Assembly (NCBI RefSeq): GCF_003112575.1
Contig: NZ_BEWC01000002.1
Location: 1-64,000 of the forward strand
Direction of reading: 5' to 3'
Length of the DNA stretch: 64,000 nt
Source: Streptomyces ardesiacus
Lineage (GTDB): Bacteria; Actinomycetota; Actinomycetes; Streptomycetales; Streptomycetaceae
Under the pieces are notes generated by a model that saw nothing but the letters and a program-made list of their open reading frames with translations, was not told the origin of the DNA and ran no database searches. Numbering within the stretch: position 1 is the first letter of the stretch; the number at the start of each line of letters is the position of its first letter. Positions 7,731 to 15,404 of this stretch are shown in pieces. The position numbers and the translations under genes are program-made.

Positions 7731-8987
7731 TCAGTCCGCGTCCTCCGCCTCGATGCCCAGGCCGGGCAGGAGGCCCGGGAGGAGGGGCGGGAGGGTGACG
7801 TCCGGCTTGGCGGGCGGGGTGTTGCCGCCCGTGGGCGGGGAGGCCGTGCCGCTGTCGTCCTTGGGCGGGTCGAGCAGGCCGCCGGTGCCGCCGCCGAGCA
7901 GCCCGTCGTTCTCCGCGCCGGAGTCGGCGGACTCGCTGGGCCGGTCGGAGTGGGAGCGACCGCGCTCGGACGTGCCCTCGTCACCGGTGCGGGGCGCCGA
8001 GGAGTGACCGGAGCCGGGGGTGTCGGTGGTCGTCGAGCCGGAACGGCCCGGCCGGCCACCGGCGCCGCCGTCCTGATCCCGCTCTGGCGACGGCGGCAGC
8101 ATGGACTCCAGCGGAGCCACGTCGTCGTCTATGGCGTCGAACACCGACGACACCTGCTCACTGACGTCCCCGAGCTGCAGGGGCAGCCGGTCGCGCAGGG
8201 CTCCCCAGGTCTCCCGGTGGGACTGGGAGAAGGCCGAGAGGGCCTGCATGGGAGCCAGCGAGTCGGGGTCGTGGGCGTAGGCCGCGCTGAGCAGGCGGTG
8301 GCCCTCGGAGGCGTCGTGACGCATGCCGGACAGGGCGCGCCGGATCTCGCCGAGCGACTCGTGGTCGAGGGATCCGCCGCGGTCGCGCTCCATCAGCCGG
8401 CGTGCCTCGCTCAGCCGGGTGGAGGCGAGGTTCAGATAGGCCCGGCCCCGCTCGTCGTTGCCGTCGGCGAGGCCGAGGCGGAAGTCCTCTATGCCGCGCT
8501 TGAGGCCGTAAAGCGAGTCTCCGGGCAGGGCGTCGGAACTGGCGGCGGCGACTCCGCCGAAGGCTCCCGCGGCCACGCTCACGCTCAGTCCGCCGGCGGT
8601 GAGGCCCTTGGCCAGCCGCGAACGGGGCCGGAACCTGCTCAGCGGGGCCGCGCGGTGGGTGCCGCGCGCCCGGCGCTGCTCCGGTACCGACGCGTCCGCC
8701 GCCCCGCCGCTCGCGGTGCCCTCCTGCAGCATGGCCTCGAAGGCGGCCACGAGCTGGGCCCGCTGGACGACCTTGACCTCGGGATCCAGCTCGGGCCGGG
8801 GCAGCGACTCCAGACCGCGGGCGAGGGTCGTCAGACGCCCCTGCTCGGTCGGTTCCGCGGTGGCCCCGGCGGGTGCCGGTCCTCCGGACTGCTCGGCCGC
8901 CGCCCCGGGATCGGACTGCTCCTCCAGAGCCTGGGCGAAGGCGTTCGCCCGCCGGTGTGCCGATACGTTCGCGATCACTGGCGGCAC
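7731..8987 (-). CDS. rsbN: Anti-sigma factor RsbN (sigma-BldN antagonist), DUF5667 type
   Basis: A 418-residue membrane protein. The N-terminal cytoplasmic part (PPVIANVSAHRRANAFAQAL onward) matches, from memory, the sigma-binding region of RsbN. A hydrophobic segment around residues 128-150 (LSVSVAAGAFGGVAAASS) is the likely membrane anchor. The following DUF5667-like domain begins ALPGDSLYGLKRGIEDFRLGLA, and a Ser/Gly/Pro-rich tail of about 130 residues is probably extracytoplasmic. RsbN sequesters the developmental ECF sigma factor BldN until sporulation-stage genes (chaplins, rodlins) are needed. It lies directly downstream of bldN with a sigma-BldN-like promoter in the 225-base gap, which implies a feedback loop. 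Confidence 0.88.
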   Translation of the reverse strand: MPPVIANVSAHRRANAFAQALEEQSDPGAAAEQSGGPAPAGATAEPTEQGRLTTLARGLESLPRPELDPEVKVVQRAQLVAAFEAMLQEGTASGGAADASVPEQRRARGTHRAAPLSRFRPRSRLAKGLTAGGLSVSVAAGAFGGVAAASSDALPGDSLYGLKRGIEDFRLGLADGNDERGRAYLNLASTRLSEARRLMERDRGGSLDHESLGEIRRALSGMRHDASEGHRLLSAAYAHDPDSLAPMQALSAFSQSHRETWGALRDRLPLQLGDVSEQVSSVFDAIDDDVAPLESMLPPSPERDQDGGAGGRPGRSGSTTTDTPGSGHSSAPRTGDEGTSERGRSHSDRPSESADSGAENDGLLGGGTGGLLDPPKDDSGTASPPTGGNTPPAKPDVTLPPLLPGLLPGLGIEAEDAD

Positions 8988-9108
8988 CTCCTCTCGTCAT
9001 CACGGTCGACTCCCCAGGGGGTCCTGAGGGTTGCACGCCCTGATCGAAATCCTCCGATCGGGTGATCGAAGTCGGCCAGGGAGTGACCACAGGGAGCCTG
9101 CATCCCGC

Positions 9109-9137
9109 ACAACGAGCGGCGCGGCACTTGGGTTACG
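9109..9137 (-). promoter_or_regulatory. Sigma-BldN-like promoter for rsbN
   Basis: On the minus strand CGTAAC (9137-9132), 17 bases, then CGTTGT (9114-9109) match the -35/-10 pattern I recall for sigma-BldN (CGTAAC, about 16 bases, CGTTG). It would start transcription near 9100, about 110 bases before the rsbN ATG. In model species rsbN is known to be BldN-dependent; here the site is inferred. Confidence 0.65.
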
Positions 9138-9212
9138 GACGGCGGATGATCGGACCGCGGACTCAACAGACCCTCACCGAAGGTGACTTGGGGAATGCGG
9201 GAAGTGAACGCC

Positions 9213-9998
9213 TCAGCGGGCGTCGTCCGGGAGCAGCCGGGCGAGGGTGCGCACGGCCCGGTACTGGAGCGTCTTGATGGCACCCTCGTTCTTGCCCATG
9301 ACACGGGCGGTCTCGGCGACCGAGAGGCCCTGGAGGAAGCGCAGGGTCACGCACTCCTGCTGCTGCGGGTTGAGCCGGCGTACGGCCTCCAGCAGGGCGG
9401 CGTTGGAGAGGGACTCGAGGACGGAGTCCTCGGGGGAGCGCTCGACCTCGTTGGCGTCGAGCATCTCGCCGGTGGTGACCTCGAGGCGGAAGCGGCTGGA
9501 CTTGAAGTGGTCGGCGACCAGGTTGCGGGCGATGGTCACGAGCCAGGCGCCGAAGTCGCGTCCCTGCCAGGTGAAGGTGCCGATGCGCCTGAGGGCCCGC
9601 AGAAAGGTCTCGCTGGTGAGGTCCTCGGCGGTGGCCTTGCCGCCCACGCGGTAGTAGATGTACCGGTACACGGTGTCGCTGTACTGGTCGTAGAGCCGGC
9701 CGAAGGCGTCGGCCTCGCCGGCCTGGGCCCGCTCGACCAGGTCCATCATGCGGGCGCTGTCGCTGTCCGCGGCGGGGCGGCGGTGGGTGGTGGCGGCTCC
9801 GGAGGAGCGCGCGCGTCTGCCGACGGCGGCGCTTCCTTCGGCCAGTGCGTAGCACGGGCCGGCGGGCACGGCGGCCGCGGCGAGGGCGGGGACGGCATAC
9901 GCGGTGGGGACGAAGCCGCGCAACAGGTCTTGGGCTGATTTGACCGTTGCGCGCAGCGTAGCCAGGCCCGAGGCGTCAACCCCGACGTGTGGGTACAC
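9213..9998 (-). CDS. bldN: ECF sigma factor BldN, made as a pro-protein
   Basis: A 261-residue ECF sigma factor with an unusual N-terminal extension of about 84 residues (YPHVGVDASGLATLRATVK...), the hallmark of BldN, which is synthesised as pro-sigma and processed. Sigma region 2 begins at MDLVERAQAGEADAFGRLYD and includes YRYIYYRVGGKATAEDLTSE. Region 4 is LNPQQQECVTLRFLQGLSVAETARVMGKNEGAIK. BldN directs aerial-hypha surface-protein genes. The GTG start at 9998 has a GGGAG ribosome site four bases upstream. It is transcribed away from a 320-base upstream region and towards rsbN. Confidence 0.93.
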   Translation of the reverse strand: MYPHVGVDASGLATLRATVKSAQDLLRGFVPTAYAVPALAAAAVPAGPCYALAEGSAAVGRRARSSGAATTHRRPAADSDSARMMDLVERAQAGEADAFGRLYDQYSDTVYRYIYYRVGGKATAEDLTSETFLRALRRIGTFTWQGRDFGAWLVTIARNLVADHFKSSRFRLEVTTGEMLDANEVERSPEDSVLESLSNAALLEAVRRLNPQQQECVTLRFLQGLSVAETARVMGKNEGAIKTLQYRAVRTLARLLPDDAR

Positions 9999-10320
9999 GG
10001 GACTCCCAGAGGCAGAGCTTCCATCACGTGCAGTACGGAACCATTCACCCGTCGTAGCGAAGGTGGGGCACCGGAATGCGTCTGAGGAGAATAACGCTTC
10101 GTACAGGTGCTGCTACGCCCAGTTGCTCAAATCATCGATTACGTCGCTTCCGTGCCCGATTGACGCCCGATCAGGTGCGCCAAATTGATCACTTGGCGAC
10201 CGGAACGGTTCGGATTCCTGGTGGCTACAGAGCGTGTTGTGGCCGATGTGGGTTAAGGGGACTGGCGGGCCCGCGCCGGGGGTACGTCATCCCGATTGGG
10301 CCGGTGCCGGCGGCTCCCGG
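9999..10320. other. Non-coding upstream region of bldN
   Basis: 322 bases between the bldN start and the end of the convergently placed HAD gene. It is less G/C-rich than its surroundings, as expected for a promoter and leader. I see isolated TCAC half-sites (10024, 10045, 10188) but no convincing complete BldD box, and no open frame that looks coding. Confidence 0.6.
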
Positions 10321-11271
10321 TCAACGGCGGCGCCGGTGCAGGGCGATGGCCGCCGCCGTGCCGCCCGCCACCGCGCCGACGCCCGCGGCCGCGGGGATGC
10401 CGACCTTGGCCGCCTTGCGGCCGGTGCGGTAGTCGCGCAGTCGCCACTCCAGCTCGCGGGCGTGCTTGCGCAGCTTGGAGTCCGGGTTGATCGCGTACGG
10501 GTGTCCGACCAGCGACAGCATCGGGATGTCGTTGTGGGAGTCGCTGTAGGCGGCGCAGCGGGACAGGTCCAGGCTCTCCGCCGCCGCCAGCGCGCGCACC
10601 GCCTCGGCCTTCGCGGGGCCGTGCAGCGGTTCGCCGACCAGCCGGCCGGTGTAGACGCCGCCGACCGACTCGGCCACCGTGCCGAGCGCACCGGTCAGGC
10701 CCAGGCGGCGGGCGATCACCTGGGCGATCTCCACCGGGGCGGCCGTGACCAGCCAGACCTTCTGCCCGGCGTCCAGGTGGGCCTGGGCGAGGGCGCGGGT
10801 GCCGGGCCAGATCCGCTCGGCCATGTACTCGTCGTAGATCTCCTCGCCGATCGACTTCAGCTCGGAGACGCGGTGGCCCTTGACGATCGAGAGCGCGGAG
10901 TCGCGGGCGTCCTGCATGTGCTCCGGGTCCTCGAACCCGGCCAGCCGGAACCACGCCTGCTGCCAGGCGAAGCGGGCGAGGTCGCGGGTCTCGAAGAACT
11001 TCCGCTTGTACAGGCCGCGGCCGAAGTGGAAGATCGCGGCGCCCTGCATGACGGTGTTGTCGAGGTCGAAGAAGGCGGCGGCCCGGTCGTCGCCGTGCAC
11101 CGGGAACTCCGGCTCCGCGCCGGAGTCCGCTTCCTGAGCGGTCTCTGCGGTCTCTGCGGTCTCGGCGGCCTCCGCGGACTTGCGCGCCGCCTCCGCCGAG
11201 GCCTCGCCTGCCAACACGCTCCGCGCCGTGGCGGAGCGCCTACGGGGAGTGAGCCATCGAAGAGCGGCCAT
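10321..11271 (-). CDS. HAD-IB family hydrolase (SerB/CicA-like)
   Basis: A 316-residue protein. After an Ala/Glu-rich leader (residues 1-60) the HAD motif I is FFDLDNTVMQGAA, motif II is VTAAPVEIAQ, and motif III is SDSHNDIPML. This is the HAD subfamily IB pattern of phosphoserine phosphatase-like enzymes, and the region FEDPEHMQDARDSALSIVKG is the helical cap. A Gly/Ala-rich hydrophobic C-terminus (AAAGVGAVAGGTAAAIAL) could touch the membrane. The start is ATG 11271 (an alternative ATG lies 12 bases upstream); longer in-frame extensions run into the divergent glutaredoxin gene and are not protein-like. The substrate is unknown. Confidence 0.82.
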   Translation of the reverse strand: MAALRWLTPRRRSATARSVLAGEASAEAARKSAEAAETAETAETAQEADSGAEPEFPVHGDDRAAAFFDLDNTVMQGAAIFHFGRGLYKRKFFETRDLARFAWQQAWFRLAGFEDPEHMQDARDSALSIVKGHRVSELKSIGEEIYDEYMAERIWPGTRALAQAHLDAGQKVWLVTAAPVEIAQVIARRLGLTGALGTVAESVGGVYTGRLVGEPLHGPAKAEAVRALAAAESLDLSRCAAYSDSHNDIPMLSLVGHPYAINPDSKLRKHARELEWRLRDYRTGRKAAKVGIPAAAGVGAVAGGTAAAIALHRRRR

Positions 11272-11400
11272 GCCCGTGAGCATAGCCAGTGTGTTCGGGT
11301 GTTCCGGAGCCGAGAGGTTTGCGGGCCGTGAACTCCGGGCGACCGTGCCGTGCGACCGCCTCCGGCCGAGGGGGCGCCGGGGCGCGCGAGAATGGCCGGC

Positions 11401-11703
11401 ATGAGTCCCCTGTTCCGCCGCCAGCCCGCGCGGCCCCAGACCTCTGAGCACTCCGAGAACCATCTCGTCACCCTCATCCGCAAACCCGGCTGTCATCTGT
11501 GTGATGACGCACAGCTCGTCGTCGAGAAGGTCTGTGCCGAACTCGGCGTCCCCTGGGAGGGGAAGGACATCACCGAGGACCGCCAACTCCATGACCAGTA
11601 CTGGGAGCAGATTCCGGTCGTGCTGGTCGACGGACGGCAGCACACCTTCTGGCGTGTGAACGAGGAACGGCTGCGCAAGGCACTGACCGATCAGTACAAG
11701 TAG
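11401..11703 (+). CDS. Glutaredoxin-like (thioredoxin-fold) protein
   Basis: A 100-residue thioredoxin-fold protein with the redox motif CHLC (TLIRKPGCHLCDDAQ) and the cis-Pro region IPVVLVDG, typical of the DUF836/glutaredoxin-like family. Such proteins reduce disulfides or mixed disulfides in the cytoplasm; the electron donor in mycothiol-containing actinomycetes is uncertain. It sits between the divergent HAD gene and rex. The link with rex in gene order fits a redox theme but is not proof of function. Confidence 0.85.
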   Translation: MSPLFRRQPARPQTSEHSENHLVTLIRKPGCHLCDDAQLVVEKVCAELGVPWEGKDITEDRQLHDQYWEQIPVVLVDGRQHTFWRVNEERLRKALTDQYK

Positions 11704-11880
11704 TCCGTATGGTCGCTTAGGATCGATGGTGACCAGGTCTCGGGGGCGTTGATCGTGAGGAGCGTGTGCGGCTTTGCCCCCGATGAGTGAGGGACGAAGG
11801 TGTCTGTGCGCCGGTTCCCGTTCCGGGCGCCGGGGGCGCGTGACCCCGGTCACGTTGGCCGGGCAAATCGGACACCATCT

Positions 11881-11898
11881 TTGTGCACGCGTTCACAA
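11881..11898. promoter_or_regulatory. Rex operator (ROP) upstream of rex-hemACD
   Basis: TTGTGCACGCGTTCACAA is a complete match to the Rex operator pattern TTGTG-n8-CACAA and is nearly palindromic. It lies 80-97 bases before the rex GTG, so Rex likely represses its own operon when NADH is high (well established for S. coelicolor Rex; inferred here). Confidence 0.92.
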
Positions 11899-11977
11899 AG
11901 ACATAGCCTGCATTCGACGGGGCGGTCATGTAGGGACGTATGACCGCCTACAGCCCCGCTCTACCCGCAGGAGCACC

Positions 11978-12745
11978 GTGGCAACTGGCCGAACACACCG
12001 ACCGGCGACCCGCAGCCGAGGGATTCCCGAGGCCACCGTCGCCAGGCTTCCGCTGTACCTCCGCGCGCTGACCGCGCTCTCCGAGCGCTCGGTGCCCACG
12101 GTCTCCTCCGAGGAGCTGGCCGCCGCCGCGGGAGTCAACTCCGCGAAGCTGCGCAAGGACTTCTCCTACCTCGGCTCCTACGGGACGCGTGGTGTCGGTT
12201 ACGACGTCGAGTATCTCGTGTACCAGATCTCGCGCGAACTCGGCCTCACCCAGGACTGGCCGGTTGTGATCGTAGGAATCGGCAACCTCGGTGCCGCGCT
12301 CGCCAACTACGGCGGGTTCGCCTCCCGCGGTTTCCGGGTCGCCGCGCTCATCGACGCCGATCCGGCAATGGCCGGAAAGCCCGTCGCCGGCATCCCGGTG
12401 CAGCACACCGACGAGCTGGAGAAGATCATCCAGGACGACGGTGTCTCCATCGGTGTGATCGCGACCCCCGCCGGTGCCGCCCAGCAGGTCTGCGACCGTC
12501 TCGTGGCCGCCGGCGTCACCTCCATCCTCAACTTCGCGCCGACCGTGCTGAACGTCCCCGAGGGCGTCGACGTGCGCAAGGTCGACCTCTCCATCGAGCT
12601 GCAGATCCTCGCCTTCCACGAGCAGCGCAAGGCGGGCGAGGAGGCCGCGGCCGACACCGTGGTGCCGCCCGTCGCCGCCCGCAAGCAGCAGCCCTCCACC
12701 GACCAGGGACCCGACGGGGACGTACCCGCCGTGATGCCGGCATGA
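11978..12745 (+). CDS. rex: Redox-sensing transcriptional repressor Rex
   Basis: A 255-residue NADH/NAD+-responsive repressor. The N-terminal winged helix contains VSSEELAAAAGVNSAKLRKDFSYLGSYGTRGVGYDV, the Rex signature. The Rossmann domain has VVIVGIGNLGAALANY (GxGxxG), and the C-terminal helix LQILAFHEQRK swaps between subunits. It senses the NADH/NAD+ ratio and represses respiratory and heme genes when NADH accumulates. The start is GTG 11978 with AGGAG six bases upstream. It carries its own operator upstream and overlaps hemA by ATGA, so Rex activity would feed directly into heme supply. Confidence 0.96.
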   Translation: MATGRTHRPATRSRGIPEATVARLPLYLRALTALSERSVPTVSSEELAAAAGVNSAKLRKDFSYLGSYGTRGVGYDVEYLVYQISRELGLTQDWPVVIVGIGNLGAALANYGGFASRGFRVAALIDADPAMAGKPVAGIPVQHTDELEKIIQDDGVSIGVIATPAGAAQQVCDRLVAAGVTSILNFAPTVLNVPEGVDVRKVDLSIELQILAFHEQRKAGEEAAADTVVPPVAARKQQPSTDQGPDGDVPAVMPA

Positions 12746-14448
12746 GCCTCCTCGTCGTCGGGCTGAGCCACCGCAGCGCCCCCGTCAGCGTGCTGGAGCG
12801 CGCGTCCCTGAACGCGGACGCGCAGCTCAAGCTGCTCCAGGACACGGTCGCCGCCGAACCGGCCGCCGAGGCCGCGGTGCTGGCCACCTGCAACCGCATC
12901 GAGCTGTACGCCGACGTGGACAAGTTCCACGCCGGTGTCGCCGAGCTGTCCACACTGCTCGCCCAGCACAGCGGGGTCGGCCTGGAGGAGCTCACTCCCC
13001 ACCTCTACGTGCACTACGAGGACCGGGCCGTGCACCACCTGTTCTCGGTGGCGTGCGGGCTGGACTCGATGGTGGTCGGCGAGGGGCAGATCCTCGGCCA
13101 GATAAAGGACTCCCTCGCCCGCGCCCAGGACCTGCACACCGCGGGGCGGCTCCTGAACGACCTGTTCCAGCAGGCGCTGCGGGTCGGCAAGCGCGCCCAC
13201 TCCGAGACGGGGATCGACCGCGCAGGACAGTCCCTGGTCACCTTCGGCCTGGAGCAGTTGTCCGCCGGGGCCGACGTCCAGGGGTGGGCCCGGGGCAAGA
13301 AGGCCCTGGTCATCGGCGCCGGTTCGATGTCCTCGCTGGCCGCCGCGACGCTGGCGCGGTCCGGGGTCGCCGAGATCGTGGTCGCCAACCGCACCTTCGA
13401 GCGCGCCGAGCGCCTCGCACGGATCCTGACCGAGGGCGACGACACGGACGTGCTGGCCCGCGCGGTACCGATGGACGCGGTGCCGGTCGAGCTGACACGT
13501 GCCGACGTGGCCGTCTCCTGCACGGGTGCGACCGGGCTGGTCCTCACGGCCGACGCCGTGGCCGCGGCGGTGCAGGGGCGCACCGGCGCGCCCGTCGAGG
13601 CCGCCGCCGTCGCCGTACCGGAGGATCGGCGGGGTGCGGAAACGCCACTGCCGGTGGCCGGCGGCGACGAGAACTGCCCGCTGGACCTGTCCTCCGTGCC
13701 CTCCGGCTTCTCCGTCCTGGGCGAGGCCGCCGTGGCCGGCATGGACGCGGCGACGCTGGAGCAGCACGGGGCCTGGGCCGCGGGCGGCACGGCGGTGGAC
13801 CGGCCGCGCGAGACGGGCCGGCCGGGACCGGAGGCGGAGGCCGAGCTGATCGGCGCGCTCGCCGCGACGGCGACCCGCGTCGGCCGCATCCCCGAGCGCC
13901 GCCGCCCGGAGCCCGTCGCCGAGACGCCGCGCCCCGCGCCGGTGCTCTTCCTCCTCGACCTGGCGATGCCGCGCGACGTCGACGCCGCCGCGCACCGGCT
14001 GGCCGGGGTGCGCCTGGTGGACATCGAGTCGCTCGCCGACGCCTCCGCCGACGCCCCGATGGCCGCCGACGTCGACATGGTCCGCCGGATCGTCGCCGAC
14101 GAGGTCGCCGCCTTCGGCGCCGCCCAGCGCGCCGCGCGGATCACGCCCACCGTGGTCGCGCTGCGCAGCATGGCCGCCGAGGTCGTGGCCGGCGAGATCG
14201 CGCGGCTGGAGGGGCGCCTGCCGGGGCTCGACGACAAGCACCGCGCCGAGATCACCCAGACCGTCAAGCGTGTGGTCGACAAGCTGCTGCACGCGCCGAC
14301 GGTACGGGTCAAGCAGCTCGCCGCCGAACCCGGTGGCGCCGGGTACGCGGACGCGCTGCGCACCCTGTTCGACCTCGACCAGGAGACGGTGGCCTCCGTC
14401 TCCCGCGCCGAGAACAGCACCACTGAGAAGAACCGAGGGCCGGCATGA
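12742..14448 (+). CDS. hemA: Glutamyl-tRNA reductase
   Basis: Catalyses the first committed step of C5-pathway tetrapyrrole synthesis, reducing glutamyl-tRNA to glutamate-1-semialdehyde. The N-terminal catalytic domain has GLSHRSAPV and Cys50 in ATCNRIELY; GEGQILGQIK and the NADPH domain with VIGAGSMSSLAA follow. At 568 residues it is much longer than the usual roughly 420. The excess is an Ala/Glu/Pro-rich insertion of about 120 residues (roughly 278-399) inside the NADPH-binding domain, after which the fold resumes with PVLFLLDLAMPRDVD. Long HemA proteins are, as I recall, usual in Streptomyces. It is translationally coupled to rex and hemC. Confidence 0.95.
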   Translation: MSLLVVGLSHRSAPVSVLERASLNADAQLKLLQDTVAAEPAAEAAVLATCNRIELYADVDKFHAGVAELSTLLAQHSGVGLEELTPHLYVHYEDRAVHHLFSVACGLDSMVVGEGQILGQIKDSLARAQDLHTAGRLLNDLFQQALRVGKRAHSETGIDRAGQSLVTFGLEQLSAGADVQGWARGKKALVIGAGSMSSLAAATLARSGVAEIVVANRTFERAERLARILTEGDDTDVLARAVPMDAVPVELTRADVAVSCTGATGLVLTADAVAAAVQGRTGAPVEAAAVAVPEDRRGAETPLPVAGGDENCPLDLSSVPSGFSVLGEAAVAGMDAATLEQHGAWAAGGTAVDRPRETGRPGPEAEAELIGALAATATRVGRIPERRRPEPVAETPRPAPVLFLLDLAMPRDVDAAAHRLAGVRLVDIESLADASADAPMAADVDMVRRIVADEVAAFGAAQRAARITPTVVALRSMAAEVVAGEIARLEGRLPGLDDKHRAEITQTVKRVVDKLLHAPTVRVKQLAAEPGGAGYADALRTLFDLDQETVASVSRAENSTTEKNRGPA

Positions 14449-15404
14449 CTGAGAAGGCACTGAGGCTGGGCACCAGGCGGAGCAAGCTCGCCATGGCCCA
14501 GTCCGGGCAGGTGGCGGACGCCGTGAGCCAGGTGACCGGTCGGCCCGTTGAGCTGGTCGAGATCACCACGTACGGGGACACGTCGCGCGAGCACCTGGCG
14601 CAGATCGGCGGCACGGGCGTGTTCGTCGCCGCGCTGCGCGAGGCGCTGCTGCGGGGAGAGGTGGACTTCGCGGTTCACTCGCTCAAGGACCTCCCCACCG
14701 CGCAGCACGAGGGCCTGGTCGTGGCCGCGATCCCGGTGCGCGAGGACCCGCGGGACGTGGTCGTCGCCCGGGACGCGCGCAAGCTGACCGACCTCCCGCG
14801 CGGGGCGCGCGTCGGCACGGGTGCGCCGCGCCGCATGGCGCAGCTGAACGCGTACGCCCGCACCCACGGCATGGAGATCGAGACGGTCCCGATCCGGGGC
14901 AACGTCGACACGCGCATCGGATACGTCCGCAGCGGCGAGCTGGACGCGGTCGTGCTGGCCGCCGCCGGCCTGAACCGGGTGGGACGCATCGACGAGGTGA
15001 CCGACTTCCTGTCGGTCGACACGGTTCTGCCGGCCCCCGGCCAGGGGGCACTGGCGATCGAATGCCCCGCGGACAACGCGGAGTTGGTCGCCGCGCTCGC
15101 CGAGCTCGACGACCCGTTCACGCGGGCCGCCGTGACGGCCGAGCGGTCACTGCTCGCCGCCCTGGAGGCCGGCTGCAGCGCCCCCGTGGGCGCGCTGGCC
15201 GACCTTCTGGCCGACGGGCAGACTGTCAAGGAAATGCGCCTGCGCGGCGTCGTCGGCACGACCGACGGCTCGACGCTGGTGCAGTTGTCCACCACCGGTC
15301 CCGTGCCCGAGACGCACGAGGCGGCGATGGCACTCGGTCGCGACATGGCCACCGAGATGCTCGCCCAGGGCGCGGCCGGTCTGATGGGGGAGCGAGCACA
15401 GTGA
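14445..15404 (+). CDS. hemC: Porphobilinogen deaminase (hydroxymethylbilane synthase)
   Basis: A 319-residue enzyme that polymerises four porphobilinogens to hydroxymethylbilane in the cytoplasm. Signature parts are LGTRRSKLAMAQ, VHSLKDLPT, GTGAPRRMAQL, IRGNVDTRI and APGQGALAIEC. The dipyrromethane cofactor attaches to the Cys of AGCSAPVGA (residue 244). It overlaps hemA by four bases at the start and hemD by four at the end, so it belongs to the rex-hemA-hemC-hemD operon. Confidence 0.96.
   Translation: MTEKALRLGTRRSKLAMAQSGQVADAVSQVTGRPVELVEITTYGDTSREHLAQIGGTGVFVAALREALLRGEVDFAVHSLKDLPTAQHEGLVVAAIPVREDPRDVVVARDARKLTDLPRGARVGTGAPRRMAQLNAYARTHGMEIETVPIRGNVDTRIGYVRSGELDAVVLAAAGLNRVGRIDEVTDFLSVDTVLPAPGQGALAIECPADNAELVAALAELDDPFTRAAVTAERSLLAALEAGCSAPVGALADLLADGQTVKEMRLRGVVGTTDGSTLVQLSTTGPVPETHEAAMALGRDMATEMLAQGAAGLMGERAQ

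Noticed and set aside
10000..10200. BldD box upstream of bldN
   Set aside because: Only separate TCAC half-sites in the same orientation were found, with no paired AGTGA; a site may exist but is not supported by what I can read.
11272..11853. N-terminal extension of the HAD hydrolase running antisense to the glutaredoxin gene
   Set aside because: The extension is not protein-like, overlaps a clear thioredoxin-fold gene, and internal ATGs at 11271/11283 give the expected family length.
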